Source of the DNA: Symbiodinium natans
Lineage: Eukaryota > Sar > Dinophyceae > Suessiales > Symbiodiniaceae
Assembly (NCBI GenBank): GCA_905221605.1
Contig: CAJNDS010002099.1
Coordinates: 501,001-565,000, forward strand
DNA length: 64,000 nucleotides
Direction of reading: 5' to 3'
Part shown: one piece after another, positions 35,820-47,756 of the stretch
Layout of the letters: every line of letters begins with the position of its first letter
Position numbering within the stretch: the stretch's first letter is position 1
Program-made: the position numbers and the translations under genes
Notes under the pieces: generated by a model
What the model saw: only the letters and a program-made list of their open reading frames with translations
Database searches by the model: none
Told to the model about the DNA's origin: nothing

Positions 35820-38397
35820 GAAAGGGGAAGCCTTGCCACCTGACATATATTGACGTGCTGTCAACACTGTGAGCAGAAAGCCAAATAGGGCCTTCTCCTC
35901 CACACCCCGAAGCTAGCCCAGACATGCTTTAGAGCATTTTAGACTCTTTGAAGGTGCTGAGACCAAAGTTGTGTAACGCTTTGAGACTCTGGGCCAATCC
36001 TGACGAGACCCAGACTTGAAGAGCTTCTGAAGTCCGAAAATGGCAGCTCTTTTGTTCTCGTAGGAAGGGGCTTTCAGGCACTTGTCCCGGCTTGAGCGTC
36101 ACTCTGAGGCTCCATCGTCCGTCGCCCGGACACCCGCCTCCGCAGTGAGGCCGTTTCGATTGTGCAGGACTGAGGGCTTTGTCCTGGTTCTTCAAGGTTG
36201 TGGTGACTACAGCGGTTTAGGTTCTGGGTGCTTGTTGTGGGGGCAGAGTTGTTCAGGCTTCGGGCTAGGTCCTAGGACGTCTAGACGCTTAGTGTTGAAG
36301 GCTTCACGGCTGTGGGGCGCTTCGGGAAAAGGACTCTTAGGGCTCAGCAACAAAAAGCTCTTGGCGTAGGATGTGCATTGAGTTTGGAAGGCCCACGTAA
36401 GCCCCACTTGAAAGCATGGGCCACGACAGCTGGGCTGGGTTCCGCTCGTGCCACCGCTATGAGGGCGGAAGGTTTTTTGTCCGTCCAAAGTCCCTGATTT
36501 TGGGCTTTAGGATGGTTTGGGCCTGTTGCAGAAGCCGTTTGAAAAGCACCAGCAAGAAAAATTACCCCGTAACCTCGCAACCTACTCCCATCCGGCCTGA
36601 AAGAGCAGGCCGCGACTCGTGCGTTGCATGTAAGGGATCAGTGGGTCCTTCATTCCGGATGCGGCTTCTGACGCTTCTCGCTTCCATGGATGTAGGGCGG
36701 TTTGCATGGCGATGTACGTGCAAGTTTCCAGCAGAGCCGAACACCGGAAACACACACACACACACACACACACACATCTTGATGACACATGGAGATGGCG
36801 CCTGCATCCTAGAGATGTCCAGCTCCCTCGTCGCTGCCTCCGTAAAAAAACAACCTCGAGATGGCGGAGCAGGGCACTACCCCTGCAAGAGGGTGCAGTC
36901 ACGGGTAATCTGGGAAGCCGGCTCAAGCTAAACTGCCGCTCCAAGGTCCGATCCTGGAGTCGCCAAGACCTCGGCATGGGGCCCAGGTGAGAGGGGGCAG
37001 GATGTCAGTTTAATCTGCCTGTTTTTTGGTTTTCTGATGTTTTCTGTGACAGGGGCTTCATGCAGGTCTTCCCGTGCCTTTGACGGAGCTGCAATGTTTG
37101 TGGGGGGCGGCCTGGGAACGTGGGATTCCCCGCTTGTAGTCAAGTCCACCCCAAACATTGGCAACCTTACTTCCCTAGGCGGACTGCCTTAAGCAAGCGG
37201 TGCGGTAAGATGTTATGGACAGTACAGAACGCGCGGCATCGCGCTGACGAAAAGTGCACAATGGAACGGGGTGGAGATTTTTGCGCAGCCCTTTTTTGAA
37301 ACCCTTTCTTTCCCATTTCTCTTGAGCCACAGGAAATGCTAAGAAAAATGTGGAATGCCTCACGACTATAAATGTAGAGAAAATAGAGGTGTATTGGAAT
37401 ACAGAGACTAATGAAGTTTTCCTGTTTTCCAATTGAAATATCGAGGGCGTGGAGGTTGTCCGAGAAAATCTCAGAGAATTGGGAGCTACGTGGCAGGGGA
37501 ATGTCGCCGGTCAGAGGGTGCGATAGCGTGCAGTGGCCCACATCGTAACATCATCAATGTGCCTTTCGTCAAAAGGCTCCAACACTCTCTGAACTCTGAA
37601 CCATCTACGCTCCCATCCTTGCAAGCGTCTGCCCCGCAATCCATGAACAGCAAAAGGATGCAAAAAGGGCGCGCAGGGGCCGGGGCTTTGCAGGCGAGCG
37701 CGCCTCTGGCGCTGTGGCATCGGAGTAATACCTCTTGTTTCTGAAGGCGTGGGCCACTGAAAACGACTTAAAAGGCTTGGGGCGTTGGGCTTGCGGGCTT
37801 GATATTTCCCAGACTGCTCAAGTACTCTCCAAGCCCGCCAAGCCCTAAAGACAAAGACTCATAAAGACCCTCTTGAAGCTACCCGTGTCCAGCCCAGAAG
37901 CCCTTGAATTCCCTATGCTCCCCACCTGAGCCGCTTCCAGGCCGGATGGTACACCGAGCGACGAAAGGCCTCGGAGACCTGGCAGACACGGCGACATTGG
38001 CAAATTGGGGGGCAGTTCTAGAGTTAGGGCTATCGGACTCTTTGGGGTTCGCAAGATGATTTTTTCTTGGATTGTCGAGTTTAGAGTAGGCCCTTCATGA
38101 CCCTCTGCAACGCGCTGCATCTTCGCAGCCTCCATGTCCAACCGGTCGTGGTTGAAGAGAAGGTCCACAGCTACCACCTCGGGGCGGTTGCATTCGGATG
38201 TTGATTTCTGTGCCTACCAATGCCCGCCACCTGAACGTCGGTTCTCAATATGTCTCGACGGCGAACAAGTTTCATCAAGGCCTTGCTTACAAAAGTTGTT
38301 CGCGAGGTGAGGGGCTTAGGGTTCAAGGTATCCCAAGGTGCTGACACAAGAGCGCAATCTCCTCAAATCTCCTCAAACCTACGGATCCTACGATTCC
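34395..38397. other. Stretch without a convincing gene
   Basis: Contains a poly-(A/T)-rich segment near 35075-35165, an (AAT)n microsatellite at 35763-35819 and a short (AC)n at 36750-36776. No exon with good splice context was recognised. Confidence 0.4.
35763..35819. repeat. (AAT)n microsatellite
   Basis: About 19 perfect AAT/TAA trinucleotides. Confidence 0.95.
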
Positions 38398-38491
38398 CAG
38401 AGATCATCGGAGCCGCCCCGAAGACGACGTCGTTGGCCACGTCCCGCTCCGAGCGCGGCCCGCGCGCCCGGGGCTCGGGGGGCGGCCGGCC
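38398..38491 (-). CDS. Candidate exon, gene unknown
   Basis: A very GC-rich segment. The minus strand reads GRPPPEPRARGPRSER, then DVANDVVFGAAPMI, from an AG|GGCC acceptor at 38491. The left boundary is not defined. A second small GC-rich candidate (38622-38670) lies just upstream. Their phases do not join directly, so they may not be neighbours in one mRNA. Confidence 0.3.
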
Positions 38492-38621
38492 CTGAGTCCG
38501 GCTTGAGGCTTTGTGAATTGTCATGTTTTTTGGGGGGACTTTCGAATTTCGGGGGGGGGGAGTGACAGCCCTGAGCCCTAAATCAGCCTGAACCCCCTGC
38601 GACGAATAAGCTTTTGCGAAC

Positions 38622-38670
38622 CTCCGCATCCCCACCGCGGCTACCGCGATGCAGTCGGCGGAGGCGCCGC
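38622..38670 (-). CDS. Candidate micro-exon, gene unknown
   Basis: 49 nt between CTAG|GCGGCG and GCGGAG|GTTCGC. One frame reads GASADCIAVAAVGMR. Both splice signals are good, but the length is too short for a confident call. Confidence 0.28.
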
Positions 38671-41600
38671 CTAGGAGAAAGAGGCGGGCTTTGCCTTCGG
38701 ACACGACTTGTGGTTTCTAAGATGGCCCGCATGCGGACAGCCAAGGTCCCACGCTGCTTTTGCTTTTTGTCTCCGGATGGTGATCTTAGGCTTTGTGGTG
38801 CTGTAAGGAAACCGGCCCAATGATTCTTTAAAGCATGAAGGAGCCCAAACTAAGCCCCGCAACTGGGCGCGCCGCCTCGCAAACGGTTGGCGCAAGGCTG
38901 CGCCTGCGGCTTCGAAAGCTGCTCACAGACTCACAGGACGCTCAGGGGAGACGCAGAGCGAGCTTGAGGTTTCAGGCCTTGTGGTTACAGCTTGGCTGGC
39001 CTTTGGGCGGCTTTGGGGGGGTTGCTGATTTGCCAGCTTGCCGGGCTTGGTGCCCGGCGTCTCGATTGTAGATGGTTGTGATTCGATGATGGCTATGGGG
39101 CTCGGAAGGTGAAGAAGATCCAAAAGACTCAAGCGCGAAAAGGCTCAAAGAGCCCTACAAGCTGGGGATAGAAAGGAAGCGTGGGATCTTGCCCCACGGA
39201 AGCTTGCAAGGAGGGGGTGTGGACCGGTGTGGAGATTCGGGGGCTTGGGCGACACGCCCCTGAAGCATTGAAAGCTGCGAGCACGGTGCAAAATTGCAAG
39301 ATTGTACAGACTTGTAGGGCACTGCGAGGTTTTGGAACTGGAATATTGCGGCAGCTAAGGTCTGACTTTGAGGAGCTTCAACGAGAGCTGACGGAAGCTT
39401 TCTTTCTCAGAGGCAAAACTGCAGAGTTTAGGCAGGCCTTGAGGCAGTGCCACATCGTGTCACTACCCTGTCTCTCTTGCAATCAGGGCCCCTCAGAGCA
39501 AGCGAACCACTAAGGCCACCAAGGCTCTGACATGCAAAGTCAGAAGCTGCTGTTCCTAAGTTCCCCCCCTTTTGGAACCTTCCTGCTCTTTACGTGCATA
39601 CAGCTGCATACATGTCACATGTCCGCACGGCCCCCTTCACCAACATCTGAAACCCTCTACCCTGAAATATCAGAGAATCATGTGGGAAGGTCACCCATCG
39701 AAGCCACGGGCCCCAGGCGACGCCCTCAAACCCCGCCCTCGATCTAACCAAGTTGCTTGGCACACACATTAAAGCCACGATCAACCTACAATCCCCTCAA
39801 ACAACGAGTGCCAACCCTGCAGTCTTGAAACTTAAACCCCTTTACTGCCTTCTACCATGGTCCGAGACAATTCAGATAAAGCTCGAATCCATCGAATGCA
39901 CTAGCGGGGCTCCAATTGACACCTCTGTCTCCGATCAAGGCCGCACACTTTACTGGGCATTCTGCCCCTGTGTGTCGGGAACGGGAGAAAGACTGGTGTT
40001 GCCAGTTGCTGCAAGGATTCGGTGCCATCTGCCATATTTGCAGTGGTTTCAGGCTTTCTTGCGGGCGTTGGGTTTCAGGGGCAAAGCCTGGTTCGACGCC
40101 GGCTTACTGTCGATTGGTGCCAGGGTTATGGGGGGCTATGATCTGCAGCTTGAGGCTTCTTGGGGGCTTCAGGCTCTGTCGATCCAAAGCATAGGTTCTG
40201 GTCATGTGGGGCTTGGCACCTTCACACACCTGGGTCTTTCAAAGTCTCTCGCCCGTGCCGTAATGAACAAATTTTCTGCAAGGGTTCACTTCCAATGCAA
40301 GGTTTTGGTTCTGGTGCTCGAGATGCGGATTCTGGGTCCGCTGCCTTTCCCATGAAGAAAAAATGGTAAACACGGTAAGTGAGTTTTGTTGCCTTCCAAA
40401 TCCCTGGATATTGCTGCACGCAGGGTCCCCCCTCGAATCTTGTTTTGTTTTTGTAGTAGAGACGAGACTGTTTTTGTTTCTAGAAGTAAAGAGCGGAGGG
40501 TTGGGGCGGGCAGCCCCCCCCCATTTGCTTATTGTGGAGTGGGAGGAAGGGGAGAAAAGAGAGGGGACTTAAATTAGAGACGAGGGAGTGGAGAATGTGG
40601 AGTGGGAGGAGGCAGAAGGGAATTTATTCTAAATTCCACCCCCCTCCAATCTTGTTTTGCTTTTGTATTTCATTTTTCGACGACTATAGACGAGACTGCT
40701 TTTGTTTCTGGAGGAGTAGAGACGAGACTGTTTTTGTTTCTAGAAATAAAGAGCGGGGGGGTTGGGGGGGGGGGGCAGCCCCCCCTTTGCTTATTGTGGA
40801 GGGGGGGGAAGGGGAGAAGAGAGAAGGGACTTTATTCTAAATTCCAGCCCCCTCGAATCTTGTTTTGTTTTGACGAGACTGTTTTGTTTCTAGCAGTAAA
40901 GAGCGGGGGGCGGGGGACCCTATACACTTCCATGCAACTGTGCACGCAATTGTGAATGTTGCGAGCACAGGTGAACGCAACTCAAGTTGCAGCATCGTGG
41001 GAGCCAAAGCATCGCTCCCAAGACCGAGAAATTCACAAAAACACCGTTTACCCATGTCGATCCCGACTGAAAACCCATTCTTTAAACAAGACACAAACTA
41101 AAACACAGACTAAAACCCCGCATTGCAAGTGAACCCCCGGTAAGAGAAATCTCTCGACTTGCCCAACAGTGCAGCTCCGCAGTGTTGTGTGGAAACCGAG
41201 GTAGCACTACTTTACCAAAGCCACTTCGAATGCAACGAACCCTACGAGAAACACGAGAAAGCTACAGCTCATGGACAACATTCACCACCGCAATCCAATC
41301 AGAGGGATACAAGGATCCCCTTTCGCGTAAACCACTCTCAGCGCAACATCTCAAAACTGAAACCTGCAGAGCCAAAGACTGACAGTAACCTTGCAGTACC
41401 CTTACAGGAACCTGCGCTGCGCCCTGTTCAAAGCCACATCGCAAGCATGGAGCTCTAAGCATTTCCGGGCAAAGCGATAGCCGATCCTGGTGCCTGGCTG
41501 TGCGGCGCCGATATGCACTTTACGACGCATCTGCTCCTGACTTGAAACAGTCCCCCCTCTCCAGCCGGATGGGTTTCGGGCTCCAAGGCCACGTGTTCAA

Positions 41601-42081
41601 GTTTGGGACGGAGGACTCGCTTTTGGGATCCGACTCATCAGTTTTGGGGCCTATGCCTTGCTAGGATTATTGATGTGCTGGCAGGTTTAGGTCTTTAGCC
41701 AATCTTGATGCTCTTGACGCTCTTGGGTGGTCTCGGGCGGTAAAGACTCCAGAGGCAAAGCCTACACCGCTCTGGCTGGGAAGTTGAGAGAGGGCTTCTG
41801 TTGGGCTCTGAGGGTTCAGGAGTCGCCCTAGTTCGAGCCAAACCCGTGAAAACCTCCCTGGGTTTTGCAGGCAGATCGAGGGGATCGGCCAAGAGCGTAG
41901 CAGGCGCTGCTTGCAGGGCCGAGCGGATCGAATTAGAAGCTATATACCGTGCAGGTGTGGATTCGCAGTTCCAGACACCATGCCTTAGCATGGCAGCTTG
42001 CCCTTGACCTGAATTTCGGAAAAATACCCAAACGTCGAAGAACTCACCCTAAACAGTAACAAGTGCCCCCCGAACACACGA
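38671..42081. other. Stretch without a convincing gene apart from a tandem repeat
   Basis: Open frames of up to 200 codons (for example 39753-40355, plus) have no recognisable domain. The only structured element is the about 210-bp repeat at 40427-40920. Confidence 0.4.
40427..40920. repeat. Degenerate tandem repeat, period about 210 bp, with G-runs
   Basis: The motif CCCCCCTCGAATCTTGTTTT recurs near 40427, 40638 and 40847, each time followed by GACGAGACTG, a TTTGTTTCTAGAA block, AAAGAGCGGGGGG and a C-run. Copies one and two are nearly complete; the third is truncated. The paired G-runs and C-runs could fold as hairpins. Confidence 0.75.
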
Positions 42082-42181
42082 CTAGCAGGGTCGGCAAGCG
42101 TAGCGGAAGCAGAGGGGGTTCCAGAGGTTGATGCCCCGGCTGTCCACGCAGTACTTGCCGCACTTGCCTCGGACGGAGGCT
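42082..42181 (-). CDS. Candidate 3'-terminal exon of a cysteine-rich protein
   Basis: The minus strand reads SVRGKCGKYCVDSRG, then INLWNPLCFRYACRPC and TAG. Of 31 sense codons about 28 end in G or C, far above the surroundings. Five cysteines lie in the last 26 residues. The upstream boundary is an AG near 42180-42183. The same frame stays open to 42693 and includes two copies of a D-L/V-x-R-E-V-P unit (ADLVREVPSASRR and DVAREVPNGSKR), which could be more of the same gene. Family unknown. Confidence 0.45.
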
Positions 42182-42639
42182 CTGTGGGTCCTTGAGAGTT
42201 TGGGGGGCAGGGGAGAGGGAGGGGGAGGGGAGGAGCGAGGGGTGGACAGCCCCCCGACAGGTTTGAAACACGCAAGCCCGACGCAACAGACAAACCCCCG
42301 ACGAAAAACAAACAAAGCACCCACGACAACGGATCTGGCTGGTTCGTAGCGAAAACGCGGTCGTTTGCTCCCATTCGGGACCTCCCGAGCCACGTCCAGC
42401 AAACCACCTCCTCTTCGGGATGCGCTCGGGACCTCCCGGACCAGGTCCGCAAACGACCTTGCGCGCACCTTAAACCTCGTAGTGTCTAAGGCACACTGTC
42501 GGAGAGAGCGGGGTGGGGAGAGGGGGTGGAGGAGAAGAGGGAAGGGGCGGGGGTTGGGGCGAAAGAGCCCCCAGGATTGCAATTCACTCAACAGATTTTG
42601 CAGCATGCGTGCACGCACGCGCACACGCGTGCCTGGAGT

Positions 42640-42925
42640 GCATATGCTTTCGTACATGTATATACGTATAAATACATACTTACATACATACATACATACT
42701 TTCTTACTTACATACTTACATACGTCAGTACATATACATGTAGTTTTTCAATATACACAACCCCAAGACCAGATTCCTCTTCTGGGTTGTATATGTTTGT
42801 AGCATATAGCACATACATTTAGCATATACATACACATATACATACACATACATACACATACACATACACAAACACATATACATATACATATAAATTTACA
42901 CATACATATACATATACATAGACAG
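42640..42925. repeat. (ACAT)n and (ATACAC)n microsatellites
   Basis: Two blocks of tetra- and hexanucleotide repeats, about 42650-42735 and 42800-42920, separated by unique sequence. Confidence 0.9.
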
Positions 42926-43812
42926 AAAAAACAAGAAGCTGAGAGAATTGATCGCCATGAGGCCTGCATTGTTAAACACCAGCTTCTTAACACTGTGAAC
43001 GCACCAAGGCCTCAAAGACAAAAGTGAGATGAAGGCCTTTACATTCTGCTGTGATCCCTGTGTTCTGCTGTAGAAGGCTTCCAAGAATGTGAATAGTAGG
43101 TTGCGGCAATGATGTAGCATAGGAGCAGCAAAGGCAAAAGTTTCGGCAACAGCGGAAGTGCACACAAAATCACCTCAGCAGTGGAAGCAGTACTATTAAT
43201 AAAACAGTATGAATCATGGCAGCAGCTAAAGTAGTAGCAATAGAAGTCGAAGTTGTTGTTGAAATAGAAACAGAAATGATGATCTTTGATAGTAATAGTA
43301 AAAATAACTACAGTAGTATGCTTATCGCAATGCTGAAGTAGTACTGGTATGAATAGCATTTGGCGAGTATCTAAATTAATAAACTCATCTGATAACTCAT
43401 GAAGTAGCAACTCGGAATTAGCAATTGGTAATCAGCAGCGAGTTATTAGAACTTAATGAAAAGTAAGCTGTAATGAGTAAGTGATAAGTAGTGGTTAGCA
43501 ATGAAATTTGTAATTAACAATTATGATTAATCATTGGAAACTGGGATCTACTAAGAGGTATTCATCAAATATTCATAGTTCGTAAACAGAATGTCGCAGT
43601 GTATATTCTACTGATGAGTACTTACTAAGTAGTAACTAATAATAGTAAAAACAACTGTAACAAAATCGTAGTAGCAAAACAACAGTAACAACAACACTAA
43701 TGATGGTAGTACTCCGCGCAGACGCACTGGTTTGCCCACGGACACGTTTGAGGAACACCTCTCCTTGCCATGATTCTGGGATTGGGGCAATTGGGGCTTC
43801 CTGGGTTCCGGG
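42926..43812. other. AT-rich island without a gene
   Basis: From about 43170 to 43715 the base composition shifts to A/T-rich with many GTAGTA, AATAGTA and TAGCAA words, unlike the roughly balanced surroundings. It looks like a decayed TAG/TAA-type simple repeat. No gene seen. Confidence 0.5.
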
Positions 43813-46800
43813 TCAAACCCGGGGGCCTTCGGGTTGTTTCGTGAAACCGTCGAGCGTCGCGTCAGCGAAGCCCGGCCCTCTAAGGCAGCAGAGCGGCAGT
43901 AGAAGAGGTTTGAGGCTGCAAGCCTGGCGCTATCCCAAGCCAGGGCCTCCTCCTGGACATCGCGATCATGCTTCAGTCTTCACAAAAACGCGCACGCGCG
44001 TGCTGGGCTTTGAGGCTGGCGAAGTTGGAGATGAATGGATGGATTGGTCTTGGGGGAAGTTGGTCGAGTGCGAAACTTTGACCGTAGGGCATCTGGGGCA
44101 TCTGGCAGGCGACGGCTCCCGTAGGCTGCAGACATGTTCCACAAGGTTTTGGACTCTCGCGACATGGCCGCTGAAGATGGCTCCTCAGGGCCCTCCTTGA
44201 CCACCTTGGCCAGCACCGCCTCCTTCGAAACATTTCATGGATGAACCCTAAGCTCCAAAAGCCTCCAAAGCCTTTCACAAGAGCACACTCACACAAACAA
44301 CCAAACTAACCAACACTTCCCGCACGGCGCCTTCAGCGGCGCGGCGGCGGCCGGCGTCTCTGCAATTCGGGCTTCTGGGACCTGGAGAGTTCGTTTGGGG
44401 GCGAACAGGTTCCAGAGTGATTCTTGGAGTTAAAGTGTTTACGTTAAGGGGCTATTGTTCGGAGTGTCAATTAGGCTCTATTTGGTTCTACATGTGTGTG
44501 GTGTCATGCAAGCGCTTCTGAGGTTGAGGATAAGCCGAAACTTTTCATAGCTTCAAGAGTCAGGGCCTTGCTATGTTGCGCCTGCAGGATTTCAGGTTTT
44601 GTTGACTGCCTGGGATTGTGGCTCATCAGACATGCGCCTGGCTAAACGCAACCTTTGCTTGAAGGGTTTTAGGCTTGGGGGGATCTACGCCTCGCTGCAT
44701 GGTTTGCACAACCCCACAAGGGCCTTAGAGCTGGCATCCATGGGCATATTGAAATCTGAAACATGTCACATCCTTTCACATCCTTTCACATCCTTTCACA
44801 TCCCTTCACCCTGCAAGATGGCATCCCCATGCCTTGCTTTCGGGGCGGCTTTCCTCAGCCGGTGCTGAAACTGCGATCTCTGTGCCAGGCGCCGTGGCCT
44901 GCCGTTGGCGTTGGGCTTCGCATTCGGGCACCATTGAAGTCCCGACATCCTTCTCCGTCCTAGCACATTCCAGCTTCGAGTTTCAGGAGAGGGGTGTCCT
45001 CGATGCACAAGCGTACATAGTTTGCATGGGTTTACGGCTCGGGCCGGTTCTGAAAAACTAAGACACGAAGGCTTCCAAGCCCAGAACGAAGTGGATATCC
45101 AAGAAGCTTGCCTGGCCCGTGCGGCCGCGCAGGGACGTGGCGTTCCCTGTAGCTGCCGGGGTTTGGGTTTCACGGGGCTTCATGCTGTTTTTTCTGGCCT
45201 CTGGGATTGAAACTTCGTGTTTGGGAGGGAGCTCTCACGAAGAAACCCCGAAAGCACCGCCGGGATGCCCGGATGCCTTCAAAAGCATCATTTCTTTCAG
45301 AGACCCCTTGCACACCTCTTTCACACCTCTTTCACACCTGACAACATCTTGACCACCGAGAGGCCCTCCGGGCACGCGCGGCAGCCACAGGCCTCGCAAT
45401 TGATCCAGCAAGACGGCTCTTGACTCTTGAGTGTCTGAGGTTAGTTGATCGCGGCTTAAGGCCTTATCGATGTCTTTAAGTCCGTATCAACGGTGTTGGT
45501 CCTTAGAGTTGTTCAAGACCCTCTGCCCTGCATGCACTGATTGGCAAACCCTGCATGCACTGATTGGTAAAAAAGGGCGAGATGTGGAGGCTGAATGGCT
45601 TCGGGGTTGAGGACCCCTGGGACTCCTGGGACAGCCAAGGCTTCGTGATGGGGAGCTTTAAAGCGGGTCCAGTGCCTTTTTTTGGCTTCTCAGAAGGCAC
45701 TTCACACGAGGGGTAAGTTCAAGTAAGTCTAAGGCTCTCAAGGGCCCGCATTGCCAAGATGTTGGGGGACTTTTTTGAATGGTCGGCTCAGACCACCTGA
45801 AGCATGCCCATTGTAAACCCTAAGAAACACCGGCCCCACAGACTGCAAGAAGAGGGCCTCGATCCTGAAGCCCAGATGCCCCCAAAAGCCAAACATTCAC
45901 CAAAGAGCTTTGCCGACAACGAAGATGTGCCAGGTTCGAACCTCTTCCTCACAATGGCAAACTTGTCTTTGATCGAAGGTTTCAAGGCGCGTCGGATACT
46001 CTAGGTCCCTAGGTTTGCCTGGGCATCCTCTCGGGCTTCCGGTTTGGAGGCTCAGGGGCTTTCGAGTACACGGACGCCGAAGTTCACGGAATAGGTCCCC
46101 GTGATGGCGAGCCCGTTTTGCGCCTTCTGTTGATCTTGGAGAGGGCAGCCATGCAATCGCGACACGAGGCTGTGGGGCTTCGGGCTGCAGTGACGAGAGG
46201 ATTGCAGTACTTCGGACAAAGAATCCCGAAAGACCTCAAAACCCCTAAATTCTTCAAGGTGCAAATTTAGCCAAGCTCTGCCAAGCCCTGCCAAGCCCTT
46301 CAGCCTCTGTTACGCCCAGTGGCTTCACACGTCAGGCCACAGCTGCAGTAAACAAATTGGCCCCATGTAGACGGCGCCTGGAACTTTTGGCGCTCAGGAG
46401 TTGGACAAGACTCTGGGCGCCACCCTTTTGGCATTCAGGTTTCAAGGTGCAGGTTCTAGAGAGCAGGAGAGATTATATACCATTGGATGTGGCCCGTGGC
46501 CCAAACTTTGAGTTGAGCTTGACAAATTTCAAATTTGGAACAGTATTTCGAATCTTGGGTTGCTTGCCAAGTGCCCTCTGGGCTGTGCTACCGTCATGAA
46601 GGGGTACCCACGTTTAAGCCGAAGCTGTCGGTAGGTTGACGACCCCCGTTTCTATGGTGCCGCGACACCTCCCCCAACCAATAACATTAAACCTTCAGAA
46701 CACGAAAATTGAGTCCTACGCCCCTTGCATTTCTCTTGGTTTGATGCGGAGTTCAAACCTTCGCGATGCATCCACAACACACCAGGTGAGGCAGCGGGGG

Positions 46801-47756
46801 TCTTTGAGGGTACCCTTCCTGGCGGCAAATCAAAGAAACCGCCTCGTATTATCAGGGTTTCGAGTTTACGGTCAAGTGTTGCAGCTTTGGCGCTGGCCCA
46901 AACGTTGTTTAGTTCTGCGGGCCATTAGCACGTCTTTTGGCATTATGACCTTTTGTGTTGTATGTGCGGCGCTGGAACTCACAAGTGAGCTTGTGTCGGC
47001 CACAGAAACAGCTTGTAGATCGTTGGAAATACGTTTGCGCGCAACACTGTTCTTGTAAACCTGGGGTTGGGGAGGGGGTCCGCATTCTGATTGGAAACAA
47101 AAAAGGGGGGGGCTCTTTCTGAGAAGCGGCGGAATCTCCTGCGCCTGCTTCCCAAAAATATGGGGGGTGGCCTTGTTTTGGTATATGGAGGGGATGCAAA
47201 ACCCGTTTTGGAAGAGGATTTTATAGGGCAGATCTGTATGGGGGATATTTAGCTTATCCACTCTACAACGCATGGTGGGTGCTACACACCTTGACGCTGC
47301 TTAAGCCATTGCACGGCCATAGCGTTCAGGACATACAGCACAGCTGCACCTTGTCGACCACAGCATCCTAAAAGAAGGCTTGTTTTGTTCGCTTGGCTTC
47401 GTGTGACCATAGGATTAGCGAGCGAACCCCGAGCTCGTAGGTGCTCGACCACGCCTGGCCGGGCTCCGCGGCTGCCGGCTCTGGGGCAGACACAGCGGCG
47501 GGGTCCTGGGGCTGCATTGGGCTGCATCTGAAGATCCGAGCGGCTCCTTTTCTCAACCAGATGCATTAAGAAGGTGCTTGCAAGATCTTGCAATTTCATG
47601 TACAGGCTTACGGTAAGTAATGACTGGATGCTCAAGGCTCGGGCTTTCCCCACACGAGCGAAAAGCGAAAACAGCGGCAATTTGCTTCCCAAGGGCCTCG
47701 GCCAGGCTGGCGACCACAAAGGCGAAGGTGGCGACGGCATAGAGGCTGAAGGCCAT
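43813..47756 (-). CDS. Candidate seven-exon gene for a small signal-peptide protein
   Basis: Seven GC-rich segments chain in phase on the minus strand: 47697..47756 (MAFSLYAVATFAFVVASLAE, a signal peptide), 47428..47505 (Ala/Pro-rich DPAAVSAPEPAAAEPGQ, WSSTYELG), 46072..46126 (KAQNGLAITGTYSVNFGV), 45112..45146 (NATSLRGRTGQ), 44331..44357 (TPAAAAPLK), 44159..44222 (EAVLAKVVKEGPEEPSSAAM) and 43813..43877 (PGFADATLDGFTKQPEGPRV, TGA). Donors are GC (47696, 45111, 44330), GT (47427, 46071) and GA (44158); all acceptors are AG. Codons overwhelmingly end in G or C. The product would be about 128 residues, possibly with an exon missing between 45112 and 44357. I do not recognise the family. The chain is inference: individual exons are better supported than their union. 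Confidence 0.45.
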
